IMG/VR virus record: IMGVR_UViG_3300047173_000025
Coordinates: 1-33,594 of that record
Direction: 5' to 3' (one strand)
DNA from: a virus
DNA length: 33,594 nt
Made by a program: the position numbers and the translations under genes. Below the pieces are notes generated by a model that saw nothing but the letters and a program-made list of their open reading frames with translations, had not been told where the DNA came from and searched no databases. Positions within the stretch are counted from its first letter, which is position 1. Every line of letters starts with the position of its first letter. Shown piece by piece: positions 23,219-30,845 of the stretch.

Positions 23219-24574
23219 TTAGCCTGCGATCCGGGCGCCGAGCGTCCGGTAGAGGGATGCGGGACCGTAGAGCACATCCGCGCGCGTCGGCTCCGAGTCG
23301 TTGTTGATGGTGTACTGCGACACCACGCGAATGCTCATGCCGACGTCCTCATCGTCATAGGCGCGCGCCGCAAATTCCACACCGCGCGGCAGCGGCAAGT
23401 CTGCGAACGCCAAGGCGTAGGCGTACTTGTGGAAGATGAGCGACTGCGGGCTCACCGTGGACGCATAAGCCGTGCCGCCGTTGACCGTAATGGCCGCGCC
23501 CGAGGAGGGCACCGCGGTGACGTTCTGGAATTGGCCGCCGTAGATGCAGCAATCCCCGATGGTGAGCGTCAGCGTCCCGGTGCCGCTCGAGGTGTACGCA
23601 CCCGTGATCGGGTTGAACGTGCCCGCGGCGAGCGCGGCAGCGCCGAAGGTGAGGCCCGGCGAGGCCGCGCCGTTCGGAGGCGCCACGAACCCGCCCGGCG
23701 GCAGCACCACGAACTGGCGCAGCGTTTTTCCGTACTGATTGCGGTTCTGCGGGTTGACCGGATAGACGCCGCCAAACTGGATGACATCGCCAACTTGCAC
23801 GACGGCAGTCGAAGCAGTCCAGCCTTGCGTCGGGACCGTGCCGGACTGAGCCCAGCCCGAGGACAAAAAGGCGGTCCCAGCGACCGGCGTGGTCAGAATG
23901 GGCGTGCCGCCCTGCGCGCCGGTCGTCATCACGGGAATGTTCTGATCTTCCCACCAGTCGAGGCCGGCAAATTCCTTCGCGATCATGCCGGTTTCGATGT
24001 ACTCGCCGATCTTGGCCTGCGGGTTGAACAGGCCCTGCACGGTCGCCACCATGGACGACATTGAGGTGGGATCCAGCACCGCGTTTTTCTCGCCCTCGCG
24101 CGGACAGGATTCGTTCGCGAGATACGCGCGCGCATCGGTGAATAGTTTGAGCGAGTTCGGGCTGATGCCGAATGTGCCGAAAGTCGCCGCGGTGTTGAGG
24201 TAGGCGTACTGCGCCGTGTCGGAGTCGATGCGGTTCGCGACCGTGGCGATCTGCGGCTTGAGCACGCGCTTTTTGAACATGTCCATCGACAGGCCCAAGT
24301 CCTGCGTCGTGAACTGGATGTCGACGTGGAACTGATAGTTGAGCGCGACCGGGATATAGGTCTCGTTCGTGTCCTCGACGTTGAGCGGCGGCCCGTAGGT
24401 GCCCTTGTACCGAGGCGGACGGCGCACGTTGCAGGTGTTGCCGATCTTGGCTCCAGTCTGCGCAAATTCGGCGGAATACTGGCGCTCGACGCGATTGGCG
24501 ATGACCAGCTCGTTCTCGAGGACGACGAGAGCTTCATTCGTGATGTAGCTCATCGTCAGCAGATTGTTTGGCAC
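23219..24574 (-). CDS. Major coat protein, P22 gp5-like (HK97 fold)
   Basis: A 451-residue protein. It starts with GTG at 24574 behind an AGGAGG site, giving VPNNLLTMSYITNEAL, which fits the N-terminus of P22-type coat relatives; ATG at codon 8 is the alternative. Residues 16-120 (VLENELVIANRVERQYSAEF, GNTCNVRRPPRYKGTYGPPL, QFTTQDLGLSMD, LKPQIATVANRIDSD) are the conserved coat-family head. The middle has an Ig-like insertion region (about 220-320), and the end has EFAARAYDDEDVGMSIRVVS followed by the ADVLYG loop. It builds the icosahedral capsid with the scaffold encoded just upstream. The Shine-Dalgarno lies in a hairpin. Confidence 0.88.
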   Translation of the reverse strand: MPNNLLTMSYITNEALVVLENELVIANRVERQYSAEFAQTGAKIGNTCNVRRPPRYKGTYGPPLNVEDTNETYIPVALNYQFHVDIQFTTQDLGLSMDMFKKRVLKPQIATVANRIDSDTAQYAYLNTAATFGTFGISPNSLKLFTDARAYLANESCPREGEKNAVLDPTSMSSMVATVQGLFNPQAKIGEYIETGMIAKEFAGLDWWEDQNIPVMTTGAQGGTPILTTPVAGTAFLSSGWAQSGTVPTQGWTASTAVVQVGDVIQFGGVYPVNPQNRNQYGKTLRQFVVLPPGGFVAPPNGAASPGLTFGAAALAAGTFNPITGAYTSSGTGTLTLTIGDCCIYGGQFQNVTAVPSSGAAITVNGGTAYASTVSPQSLIFHKYAYALAFADLPLPRGVEFAARAYDDEDVGMSIRVVSQYTINNDSEPTRADVLYGPASLYRTLGARIAG

Positions 24575-24580
24575 AAAACC

Positions 24581-24604
24581 CTCCTAAGCGGTGAAACTTA
24601 GGAG
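24581..24604 (-). promoter_or_regulatory. Hairpin overlapping the coat-gene ribosome site
   Basis: On the minus strand, CTCCTAAG (24604-24597) pairs perfectly with CTTAGGAG (24588-24581) around an 8-base loop. The AGGAG of the second arm is most of the Shine-Dalgarno (AGGAGG at 24585-24580) of the GTG-started coat gene. In the folded mRNA the ribosome site would be paired. It could control coat translation, or protect the 5' end of a processed coat message. No U-run follows, so it is not a terminator. Confidence 0.6.
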
Positions 24605-24618
24605 CGCCGAACCCGAAC

Positions 24619-25698
24619 TTACCGTCGTTTGGCTTTCGCTCGCTCGCGCTCGTATTGGCGCAGCTGCTGGAAAGTCATCTTGGCGGGGTCTAACTGCACA
24701 GGAGCTGCCCCACTGGAAACGATCGGTGTAATCGGAGCCGGAGCCCCTGCTCGTTCGACCGATTCGGAAGGTGCGGGCGGGGCGGATTTCTCCGCGGGCG
24801 TCTGCGGTGGCTTCTCAAAACCAGCTTCGATGTCGCGGACCTTGGCGACGGCCCTCGTGGGATGCACCGCCTTGATCTTCTCTGCTTCTTCGGGATGTTT
24901 CGCCAAGAAGTAAGCAATGTCGGCACCATAATCGGAATGCTTGATGAATTCAAGTGCTTCGTTTGGGAGCCATAGGGCGCTCCCCGTCACGACTTGCTTC
25001 CAGTCCGGGTATTTTTTCTCCGCCGCGGCAATCCGCTGCTGTAGCGCTGCTGCTTCGGCCTCCGCTTGCGCGCGGGCTTGCGCTTCGGCCTGAGCCTTGC
25101 GGTCATCCGCGATAGCCTTTTTCGCTTGATACGCGGCGTTGTCGTCGGAAAACTGGCGCCATAGGAATTCGCCCGTGGCGCCCTTGTACTTCGGGTCGTT
25201 CTCATCGGGGGCCTTGAGTTCTGGCTCTTTCGGCGCGTCTTTCGGGATGCGCGCCTCGAGTTCGGCCATGCGGCGGCGGTATTCCTCGCGTTCGTCAAAC
25301 AGCTGCTTGGCAAAGCGCTCGTTCTCGGCCGCTTCCTCGCGTAAGGCCTCTGCGCGCTTGAGTTCCGTCTGCCAGCGCTGCGCGTATTTGCCGATTTTAC
25401 GCCGCGCCTTGTCCTGCACTTCCTTGATGGTGATATCGGATAGGTCGCGGTCCTCTGGGTCGACGTGTTCGTCGGGCTCGGCGGATGCGGCAGGAGCGAG
25501 TTTCTCGCTTTGGGCTGCCTCTGGGCGCTCGCCAGGGCCATCAACAACGGGCGGCGCTGCGCCATCCCCTGCGCGCATTTCGAGCGGCGGCGCAGCCTGG
25601 CGCACCGGCGGCTTCTTACTCTCGAATACTTCCGTGGTGGATTGCCCGGTACTCGCGAGCGCGGCGCCTTCTCGGCCGCCTAGAACGACTTTGCCCAT
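24619..25698 (-). CDS. Scaffolding protein
   Basis: A 359-residue, highly charged, helical protein. The N-terminal 85 residues are Ala/Pro/Glu-rich and probably disordered. Residues about 85-165 form a long charged coiled coil (ARRKIGKYAQRWQTELKRAE, ALREEAAENERFAKQLFDER), and residues about 195-240 continue with Ala/Gln/Lys helices (KAIADDRKAQAEAQARAQAE). The C-terminus is basic (YERERAKAKRR), where P22 scaffold binds coat protein. It lies exactly between portal and coat, the P22 gene order, and begins right after the portal stop. No protease gene is seen next to it, so it is probably released rather than digested, as in P22. Confidence 0.8.
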   Translation of the reverse strand: MGKVVLGGREGAALASTGQSTTEVFESKKPPVRQAAPPLEMRAGDGAAPPVVDGPGERPEAAQSEKLAPAASAEPDEHVDPEDRDLSDITIKEVQDKARRKIGKYAQRWQTELKRAEALREEAAENERFAKQLFDEREEYRRRMAELEARIPKDAPKEPELKAPDENDPKYKGATGEFLWRQFSDDNAAYQAKKAIADDRKAQAEAQARAQAEAEAAALQQRIAAAEKKYPDWKQVVTGSALWLPNEALEFIKHSDYGADIAYFLAKHPEEAEKIKAVHPTRAVAKVRDIEAGFEKPPQTPAEKSAPPAPSESVERAGAPAPITPIVSSGAAPVQLDPAKMTFQQLRQYERERAKAKRR

Positions 25699-27822
25699 TT
25701 ACCCTGCTCCATTCGATTTTTCCGCCTTCTCGCCCTTTTCGATCATCAGTTTCGCCTGCTCCAGGTCGTGGCCGCCCTTCGCGTGCGTGTCCAAAATCTT
25801 GCCAGCGACCTTGATTTCGGTGTCGACCAGCCCCGACTGCGCGTCGATGTGCGCCTTTTCGATCGTGGTCTGCGCGCGTACTTCGGTGTCGTGAGCCTTC
25901 GTGACGGCGGCCAGGTGAGCCTTGCCCATGCCGTACTTGATCTCCAGCTGCGCCTGCTGCAATTCCTGCGTGAGAGTCTGGTTCTGGATCATCAGCGCCT
26001 GCACGATGCCCTTGGCTTCATGCGGCAGATTCTCGAGCGCCTTGTTCATCCCCTGGGCGTTCATCGGCATGAGGCGATCGGCAAGGTCATCCGCGCCGGC
26101 AAAGTCCATGTTGCGCACGATGAGGTCGGCTCCCGTCTTGGCGATGGGCTCTGCCAAGGGCGTTTTGAGTAGATCAAGCATATTCTCCGCGCCCTCCTGC
26201 CGCTTGGTCTCATACCCAGGGCCCGTATCCATCACCACGTCGTAGCGGCCCACGGTCATGTTGTGCGCGATCTCGGTCACGCCCGTCGAGGGATTCGTTT
26301 TCGGCTGATTGATGCCCACCATCTGCGGCGTGCCATCATCGCCGATGATTCGCTGCATGCGCGCCTCGCCGTAGTAGTACGGGAATAGGTCTAGCAGGAT
26401 TTCGCCGCAGTGAGCGATCGCCATCGTCTGGTTGTCGTAGTATTGGAAATGGCTGATGTCACTGATCGCTTGGCGCCGCCGCAGCGCCACGCCTGACACC
26501 ACGGTCCCCGGCGCGTCTTGCCCAGGCTCGTGCGGCATGCCGGCCACGGCGAATAGGTTTTTCTGCGAGGATTGCGCAGCTTCCGCAAAACCCGCCTCGA
26601 CTTCGACCGCCGGCTGTCGCATCGGCGGCGGGACACCGGGGATGGGTAGCCCGTCCATCCCGGTGAGCAACTTGTACTTGAGCGCCGAATAGGGCTTTTG
26701 GTTCGCATCGTCCCACTCGGGATGCCCGTCGGCCTGGCCCTCGGCCATGACCCACGGCGCTTTGGAGGACAGTGCGAGTTTTTCCGCCTTGGCCGTCTCC
26801 CAATAATTCGCGTTCCGCGCAGGGTCTTTCAAATCGCGGATCATTCCCTTACGGCGCACATCGCCATTGATGTCGAGCACATTCCCCTCGACGCGAATCA
26901 CCGGGATCCAGCGCCCCGGCAGGTCGCGCTTGTCGACCACTTGCGTGCCGCTGATGCGAAACCATTGCACCTGGCGCCGTTCAGTCGGGCGCGAAATAAT
27001 CTGCCCGCGGTCGTCGAGGGCGAGAGAAACCTTTGCCAAGTCGTAAGCGACCTTTTTGCGACGGTACTCAGACGCGAACACGGTATTGCCGTTCGAGAGC
27101 TTGTAGAGCGTGTCCTTGGTGCGCTTGATGCGGTAATACTCGGCCAAGCGGATTTCGCTTTTGGTCTCCCACTGGTGTGCGTCATCCCCAGGGGCGCCGT
27201 GGGTCCAGTCGTTGAGTTGCACATCGGGATACAGCCGCTTGAACGCCGTTTTTTTCATCTTCTCGCTGAAGATGAACCAGTCCATGTCCGAGCCGTCGGG
27301 GAGCTGCGCGGCGGGGTCGATGTAGCCGGTGAGCGAATTGCGCACCGCTTTGATCTTCAGTTCCTGCTCGAACGACTTTTCATCGACGTACTCGCCCACA
27401 ATGCGAAAGTAGCCCCAGCCGATGCGCACGGCGCTCTCGCCGGCGGTGTCGTAGGCCACGGAGGCTTTCGAGAGCGTCTCGACGTGACGGATTAGGCCAT
27501 TGGCAACGCGCGCGTCATCCAGCGTCGCATCCGAGACGGGGTGCGTTTTGATGCGCGGGCGCTGCTCCTTCATGTTGTTGACGACGCGGCGCACGAGCGT
27601 TGCGGTGAGATTGATCGTGAGCGTGGGGCGACGCTGCACCTTGCGCAGGTTGTAAATGTCGTCGGGCCATTGCTGGCCGTCGGCGAATTCCAAGTCCTCG
27701 ATGGCGAGCAAGCGATTGGGCGCTTCGACTTCCTCAGCGAGTTTGAAGCGCTCGTTACACTCGGCCCAGACTTCGGCGTCTGTTTCTGCCTCGACGGTGA
27801 AGTCTTGGGGGAGCGAAGGCAT
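25699..27822 (-). CDS. Portal protein, P22 gp1-like
   Basis: A 707-residue protein, the usual length of P22-type portals (about 725). ATG at 27822 overlaps the upstream stop in TAATG. The N-terminus has AECNERFKLAEEVEAPNRLL and FADGQQWPDDIYNLRKVQRR, then RRVVNNMKEQRPRIKTHPVS, which are the portal-family core. The C-terminal 110 residues are long helices (QALMIQNQTLTQELQQAQLE), matching the P22 barrel. It forms the dodecameric ring through which the terminase packs DNA and on which the gp4-like and gp10-like proteins assemble. Confidence 0.88.
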   Translation of the reverse strand: MPSLPQDFTVEAETDAEVWAECNERFKLAEEVEAPNRLLAIEDLEFADGQQWPDDIYNLRKVQRRPTLTINLTATLVRRVVNNMKEQRPRIKTHPVSDATLDDARVANGLIRHVETLSKASVAYDTAGESAVRIGWGYFRIVGEYVDEKSFEQELKIKAVRNSLTGYIDPAAQLPDGSDMDWFIFSEKMKKTAFKRLYPDVQLNDWTHGAPGDDAHQWETKSEIRLAEYYRIKRTKDTLYKLSNGNTVFASEYRRKKVAYDLAKVSLALDDRGQIISRPTERRQVQWFRISGTQVVDKRDLPGRWIPVIRVEGNVLDINGDVRRKGMIRDLKDPARNANYWETAKAEKLALSSKAPWVMAEGQADGHPEWDDANQKPYSALKYKLLTGMDGLPIPGVPPPMRQPAVEVEAGFAEAAQSSQKNLFAVAGMPHEPGQDAPGTVVSGVALRRRQAISDISHFQYYDNQTMAIAHCGEILLDLFPYYYGEARMQRIIGDDGTPQMVGINQPKTNPSTGVTEIAHNMTVGRYDVVMDTGPGYETKRQEGAENMLDLLKTPLAEPIAKTGADLIVRNMDFAGADDLADRLMPMNAQGMNKALENLPHEAKGIVQALMIQNQTLTQELQQAQLEIKYGMGKAHLAAVTKAHDTEVRAQTTIEKAHIDAQSGLVDTEIKVAGKILDTHAKGGHDLEQAKLMIEKGEKAEKSNGAG

Positions 27823-28040
27823 TACCAGCCGCCCAACTTGGTCTGCATATCGTATAACTCTCGCTCGACAGCCTTTTCGGCCATCTTTCTGGCGAGTTTG
27901 GGTGAAATGCCAGCGTCCAAAAACACCTTTTCCGCTGTATCGATAGCTTTGTGGATGTTCTTAACTATTGCTCGATTGACGGCTCGAGCCTGCTTAATCA
28001 TTTTTTCCATCTCTGTGATGTCAGGCGTTTGATCCATCAT
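27822..28040 (-). CDS. Small helical protein between terminase and portal
   Basis: A 72-residue, strongly helical protein (ITEMEKMIKQARAVNRAIVK, DTAEKVFLDAGISPKLARKM). ATG at 28040 overlaps the large-terminase stop and its own TAA overlaps the portal start, so it is translationally coupled on both sides. No signal peptide or known motif. It could be a packaging or head-assembly helper; the function is unknown. Confidence 0.7.
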   Translation of the reverse strand: MMDQTPDITEMEKMIKQARAVNRAIVKNIHKAIDTAEKVFLDAGISPKLARKMAEKAVERELYDMQTKLGGW

Positions 28041-29473
28041 CAGGCACCGAGCCAGCTATTCTCATTGCCCGCACCAGAGAACGAGCGATTAGGCTGCGTT
28101 CCCACCTTGAACTGCACTTCGGCAAAGCGGCGCATCATCATCGCGTAGCGCGTCGCGGACATGAGGTCGTCGCGCATTTTGACGATCAGCCCATCCTTGC
28201 GGTGATACATACGAAATTCCTCCCACCAGTCGCTCAACGTCGAAAACACCTTGAGCCGCCCCGTCTGCATACGGTCGAGCATCTCAGCGATGCCGGCCTC
28301 TAGGCCATTGGTCCCGTCCGGGAATGTCGCGCGTTGCCCAAGCATTCTCAGTCCTTGCGCCCGGTACTGCGCGGCGAGCTGTTCGCCCGAGCCTTTGTCG
28401 TGTTGGAGTCCGTCATGAGGCCACGCCCAGGGGAGCCATTCGGCCCAGGGCCGGATCGAGGCTGCGAACATGGCGGGCGTTTGCTCGCGCTGGCGGTGGC
28501 AGGCGATGACGTAGAGGCAATCGCTGTCGCGGTCCCAGGCCATCCGAACTGCGGCGGATGGATGGTCCCAACCAAAGTCCAAACCGCCCAACTGCGGCCA
28601 GTAGCGAGGAATCTGAAAGGGCTCGCAGACAAGCTCGCTCTCGGCGATGGGGAATACTCGGCCACTACCCAACTGAGGGATACCGCGGGTTCTCGCATCA
28701 CGCTCATACTCAGGATAGCTCGCTATGATCGCCGCTCGTTGCTCGGCAGTGTAATGCGTCACATCGTCGATCGTCATCTGCGTAACGTGCGTGCCGGGAA
28801 CTTTATCGAGCATGAAGCGCTTGACCACGTCCGACATGCCTAAGAGCGGCGTAAACGTGACGAATACCGGGCCCAACGTGGTGTTAGTGCGCGTCAAGCC
28901 CTCCATGTAAATATCGAGCGGCGGTTCCTCATCGAACCAGCACAGGTCCAGCGTCTCGCCCTGCCACTTCTCGCGGCCTTTTTCGTAGGATTTGAGCGCA
29001 ATGTGACTCACATCCCCGTTTAGGTGTTGAACTTTAATGGAATCCTGCAAGTCCGGTTGGCCGCGAGCGGCAGTGATATCGACGATTGTATCTTTCGGAA
29101 TAGTCCCCGTACCGAACTGGCCTGGACGTCCAAGTAAAATCCTTTGCACGTTATCTCGAGTTGACTCTCCGGTGATGCCGGCGGCCCAGCCCACGATAGG
29201 TCGATCGTAACGTTTCCCGGCCCAGTCTCGGGGATATCGACCAGTAGCGTGCATCGCATATTCCATCCCCGCGGCGAGCGTTTTGCCGAGCTGGTTGCCG
29301 GCCATCAGCAGCCGCTCGCGGTGATCGCGGCCGGCGGCGTGAAACGCTACCTGCTTCGGATACGGCTGATAGTCAGTCAGCCGGTCCTGGCTCGCTTTCA
29401 GCGCCTCGAGCGCCAGGCATTGCTCCAGCAGCGAGTAAGGATTGAAGGGTAGTGATGGCGGATCGGAGGTCAT
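28040..29473 (-). CDS. terL: Terminase large subunit (packaging ATPase and nuclease)
   Basis: A 477-residue protein. After YQPYPKQVAFHAAGRDHRER, Walker A is AGNQLGKT (residues 58-65), Walker B is LDLCWFDEE with Asp181-Glu182, and a coupling motif follows at FVTFTPL. The nuclease domain begins LGGLDFGWDHPSAAVR, where Asp299 in DFGWD is a metal-binding acid; a third acidic site is likely in KMRDDLMSATRYAMMMRR. Family-specific order supports an Sf6/P22-type headful terminase. Its 29473 start overlaps the DUF5681 gene by 101 bases. It translocates DNA through the portal and cuts it. Confidence 0.88.
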   Translation of the reverse strand: MTSDPPSLPFNPYSLLEQCLALEALKASQDRLTDYQPYPKQVAFHAAGRDHRERLLMAGNQLGKTLAAGMEYAMHATGRYPRDWAGKRYDRPIVGWAAGITGESTRDNVQRILLGRPGQFGTGTIPKDTIVDITAARGQPDLQDSIKVQHLNGDVSHIALKSYEKGREKWQGETLDLCWFDEEPPLDIYMEGLTRTNTTLGPVFVTFTPLLGMSDVVKRFMLDKVPGTHVTQMTIDDVTHYTAEQRAAIIASYPEYERDARTRGIPQLGSGRVFPIAESELVCEPFQIPRYWPQLGGLDFGWDHPSAAVRMAWDRDSDCLYVIACHRQREQTPAMFAASIRPWAEWLPWAWPHDGLQHDKGSGEQLAAQYRAQGLRMLGQRATFPDGTNGLEAGIAEMLDRMQTGRLKVFSTLSDWWEEFRMYHRKDGLIVKMRDDLMSATRYAMMMRRFAEVQFKVGTQPNRSFSGAGNENSWLGA

Positions 29474-29729
29474 CGCGGCTCAAGTCACTCACCAGGCTCT
29501 CAGGGTCGATGCGCCCGCGCAAGATCGAGCCCACCGTCTTGACGTAGCCCACCGGGTCGATGCGACACGCTTCGGAGATTGCCATCTTGCCGTGCTCGCG
29601 CCAGTGCTCGAGCATGTCGACCAGAAACAACTCTTCGAGCTTGCTGCGCGCACCTTTCGGCCGGCCGGCGGGATTGCCCGACTGGCCCGGCTGCCACGGC
29701 GCTTTGAGACATGCAACGCTCGCTCCCAT
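29373..29729 (-). CDS. DUF5681 protein, probable terminase small subunit
   Basis: A 118-residue protein. Residues 12-28 (WQPGQSGNPAGRPKGAR) are the DUF5681 signature, followed by helices (KLEELFLVDMLEHWREHGKM, DPVGYVKTVGSIL). Its place just before the large terminase with a 101-base overlap fits a small terminase that recognises phage DNA, though that role is inferred. The 29729 start has no clear ribosome site. No other small-terminase candidate is seen nearby. Confidence 0.7.
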   Translation of the reverse strand: MGASVACLKAPWQPGQSGNPAGRPKGARSKLEELFLVDMLEHWREHGKMAISEACRIDPVGYVKTVGSILRGRIDPESLVSDLSRDDLRSAITTLQSLLAAGAMPGARGAESEPGPAD

Positions 29730-29733
29730 CGCA

Positions 29734-29802
29734 TCAGCGCAGCAAGGAGCTGCCGCCCTCGACGAAATGCAGCAGATACAGCCATTTCGTTTCGGCGTTC
29801 AC
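29734..29802 (-). CDS. Possible 22-residue bridging reading frame
   Basis: GTG at 29802 overlaps the GroES-like stop in GTGA, and the frame ends at 29734, five bases before the start of the DUF5681 gene. The peptide begins VNAETKWLYLLHFVEGG. It may only couple translation across the 69-base gap, or be a real micro-protein. Evidence is limited to the tight overlaps. Confidence 0.3.
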   Translation of the reverse strand: MNAETKWLYLLHFVEGGSSLLR

Positions 29803-30203
29803 GCCGCATCCTCAATCACGATCGCCACATCCGCCTCACGACACAGAATCATTTCCTTGCCGCCCCACCGGAACGTCTGGAACAGATACCCGCGTAGCTC
29901 AAGGCCACCCAATTCAACCACCTCGCCCACCTGGAGGTCCGTCGGAGTGAAATGCCGGGAGTCCCAGCTTTTGGTGCGTTTGCCCTTTGGGCCATCGTAC
30001 CGTTTGCCGTAACAGCCAGGGCCAACGGCGCGCACGACACCGCGTAGAGGTTTGCCGGTGTACACGACATGGAGGGCGGTACTTGGACGCCAGGCCAGGG
30101 GCTCGATGACGATGCAATCGCGCAGGGGCTTGATGGTGGATTCGGCGGCGATGGAGGTGATGGTCTCATTGCCGATGCGCGTGCCGGGTGCGTCCTCCAA
30201 CAT
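29799..30203 (-). CDS. GroES-like co-chaperonin
   Basis: A 134-residue protein starting MLEDAPGTRIGNET at 30203, where ATG shares one base with the upstream stop. A longer frame to 30488 contains the neighbours and is rejected. Residues 22-36 (IKPLRDCIVIEPLAWRPS) match the first strand of GroES (PLxDRVVVK), and RGVVRAVGPGCYG then LQVGEVVELGG match the GroES core. There is an insertion of about 18 basic residues (YDGPKGKRTKSWDSRHF) in place of the usual short loop, and it ends KEMILCREADVAIVIEDAA, like the GroES end (Y-x-x-x-x-E-x-D-I-x-A-V). It probably replaces or modifies host GroES for folding of phage proteins, as T4 gp31 does for coat. Lack of a clear mobile loop makes GroEL binding uncertain. 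Confidence 0.7.
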   Translation of the reverse strand: MLEDAPGTRIGNETITSIAAESTIKPLRDCIVIEPLAWRPSTALHVVYTGKPLRGVVRAVGPGCYGKRYDGPKGKRTKSWDSRHFTPTDLQVGEVVELGGLELRGYLFQTFRWGGKEMILCREADVAIVIEDAA

Positions 30204-30349
30204 CACTTTTTGAGCTTCGCGCGCTCGCCTTCGGAGTAGGCGACGGCCTCGCGCTGCGTCTTTTTCGGGAACTTGCGCTTGGCCTCTTTGCTCGTCACGT
30301 ACTTGCTGACGAAGGCGCCCAAGGTCTCGCCGTGACGTGGCTCTGGCAT
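30203..30349 (-). CDS. Small conserved phage protein (48 residues)
   Basis: It begins MPEPRHGETLGAFVSKYV and continues with EAKRKFPKKTQREAVAYS. This layout (M-P-x-P-x-x-G-E-T/S...F-V...K-x-F-P...Q-R-x-A-x-x-Y-S) matches a widespread family of short phage proteins I have seen beside head and portal genes. The usual Cys residues of that family are absent here. It overlaps the stop of the 92-residue gene by one base and is coupled to the GroES-like gene. Function is unknown. Confidence 0.65.
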   Translation of the reverse strand: MPEPRHGETLGAFVSKYVTSKEAKRKFPKKTQREAVAYSEGERAKLKK

Positions 30350-30627
30350 CAGACTTTGCTCGGGTCCGGTGCCGCGCCGATCGACACATCGCGCAGGTCC
30401 GACACATCGAACCGAACGCCGCCGCGGCCTGGGTCAAAGCGGTCCTGGCCGTGCGGGCCGGAAGGGCGATCATCGCGCCCCAACACACGCGCCACGGTCT
30501 GCGCGCCGCTTTCGAGGATCATGCCAGGCAGTGGCCTGCCCGAGCTGCCGACGACAGCCCTGCGGTCATTGAGCGGCGCTCCGCTCGAGCGCACGATGGG
30601 ACGCTTGTCGCCCTGGCGGTTGCTCAC
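30349..30627 (-). CDS. 92-residue protein of unknown function
   Basis: GTG at 30627 overlaps the stop of the preceding 63-residue gene in GTGA, and the TGA at 30349 overlaps the ATG of the 48-residue gene, so it fits the operon exactly. The peptide starts VSNRQGDKRPIVRSSGAPLN and has many Arg, Asp, Gly and Pro (GRDDRPSGPHGQDRFDPGRG), so probably partly disordered. It ends in a compact segment FDVSDLRDVSIGAAPDPS. A longer frame to 30852 overlaps two genes. No motif recognised. Confidence 0.55.
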   Translation of the reverse strand: MSNRQGDKRPIVRSSGAPLNDRRAVVGSSGRPLPGMILESGAQTVARVLGRDDRPSGPHGQDRFDPGRGGVRFDVSDLRDVSIGAAPDPSKV

Positions 30628-30815
30628 TTCGGCCCCCGGCACTCCGGGCTGGTCAGATCGGACTTGTCGGGCATGTCGGGCACCTTGAAGCGGATGCCGG
30701 CGCCGGTCGAGGAGCCCACGCCCATATCGGCTGCGACGGTTTCCTTCTCGTGGCGCCCATGGCCCTTGAATTCGCCCCTCATCGACGCCTTGTTGCCCTG
30801 GCTTTTCTGGCTCAT
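30624..30815 (-). CDS. 63-residue basic protein of unknown function
   Basis: ATG at 30815 has a GGAGTG ribosome site a few bases upstream, and the stop overlaps the next gene in GTGA. It begins MSQKSQGNKASMRGEFKGHG, is Gly/Lys-rich, and may bind nucleic acid, but no family is recognised. It lies 30 bases after the methyltransferase. Confidence 0.6.
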   Translation of the reverse strand: MSQKSQGNKASMRGEFKGHGRHEKETVAADMGVGSSTGAGIRFKVPDMPDKSDLTSPECRGPK

Positions 30816-30845
30816 GGATCACTCCGGTTAACTGGTAGCGCGTTT

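Noticed and set aside
22607-24064. Long plus-strand frame (485 codons)
   Set aside because: It runs opposite the coat gene and its neighbour and has the Arg/His-rich composition of antisense shadows, with no ribosome site or motif.
29799-30488. Longer version of the GroES-like frame, from 30488
   Set aside because: It would overlap two coupled small genes and its extra part is Arg/Ala-rich shadow; the start at 30203 overlaps the upstream stop.
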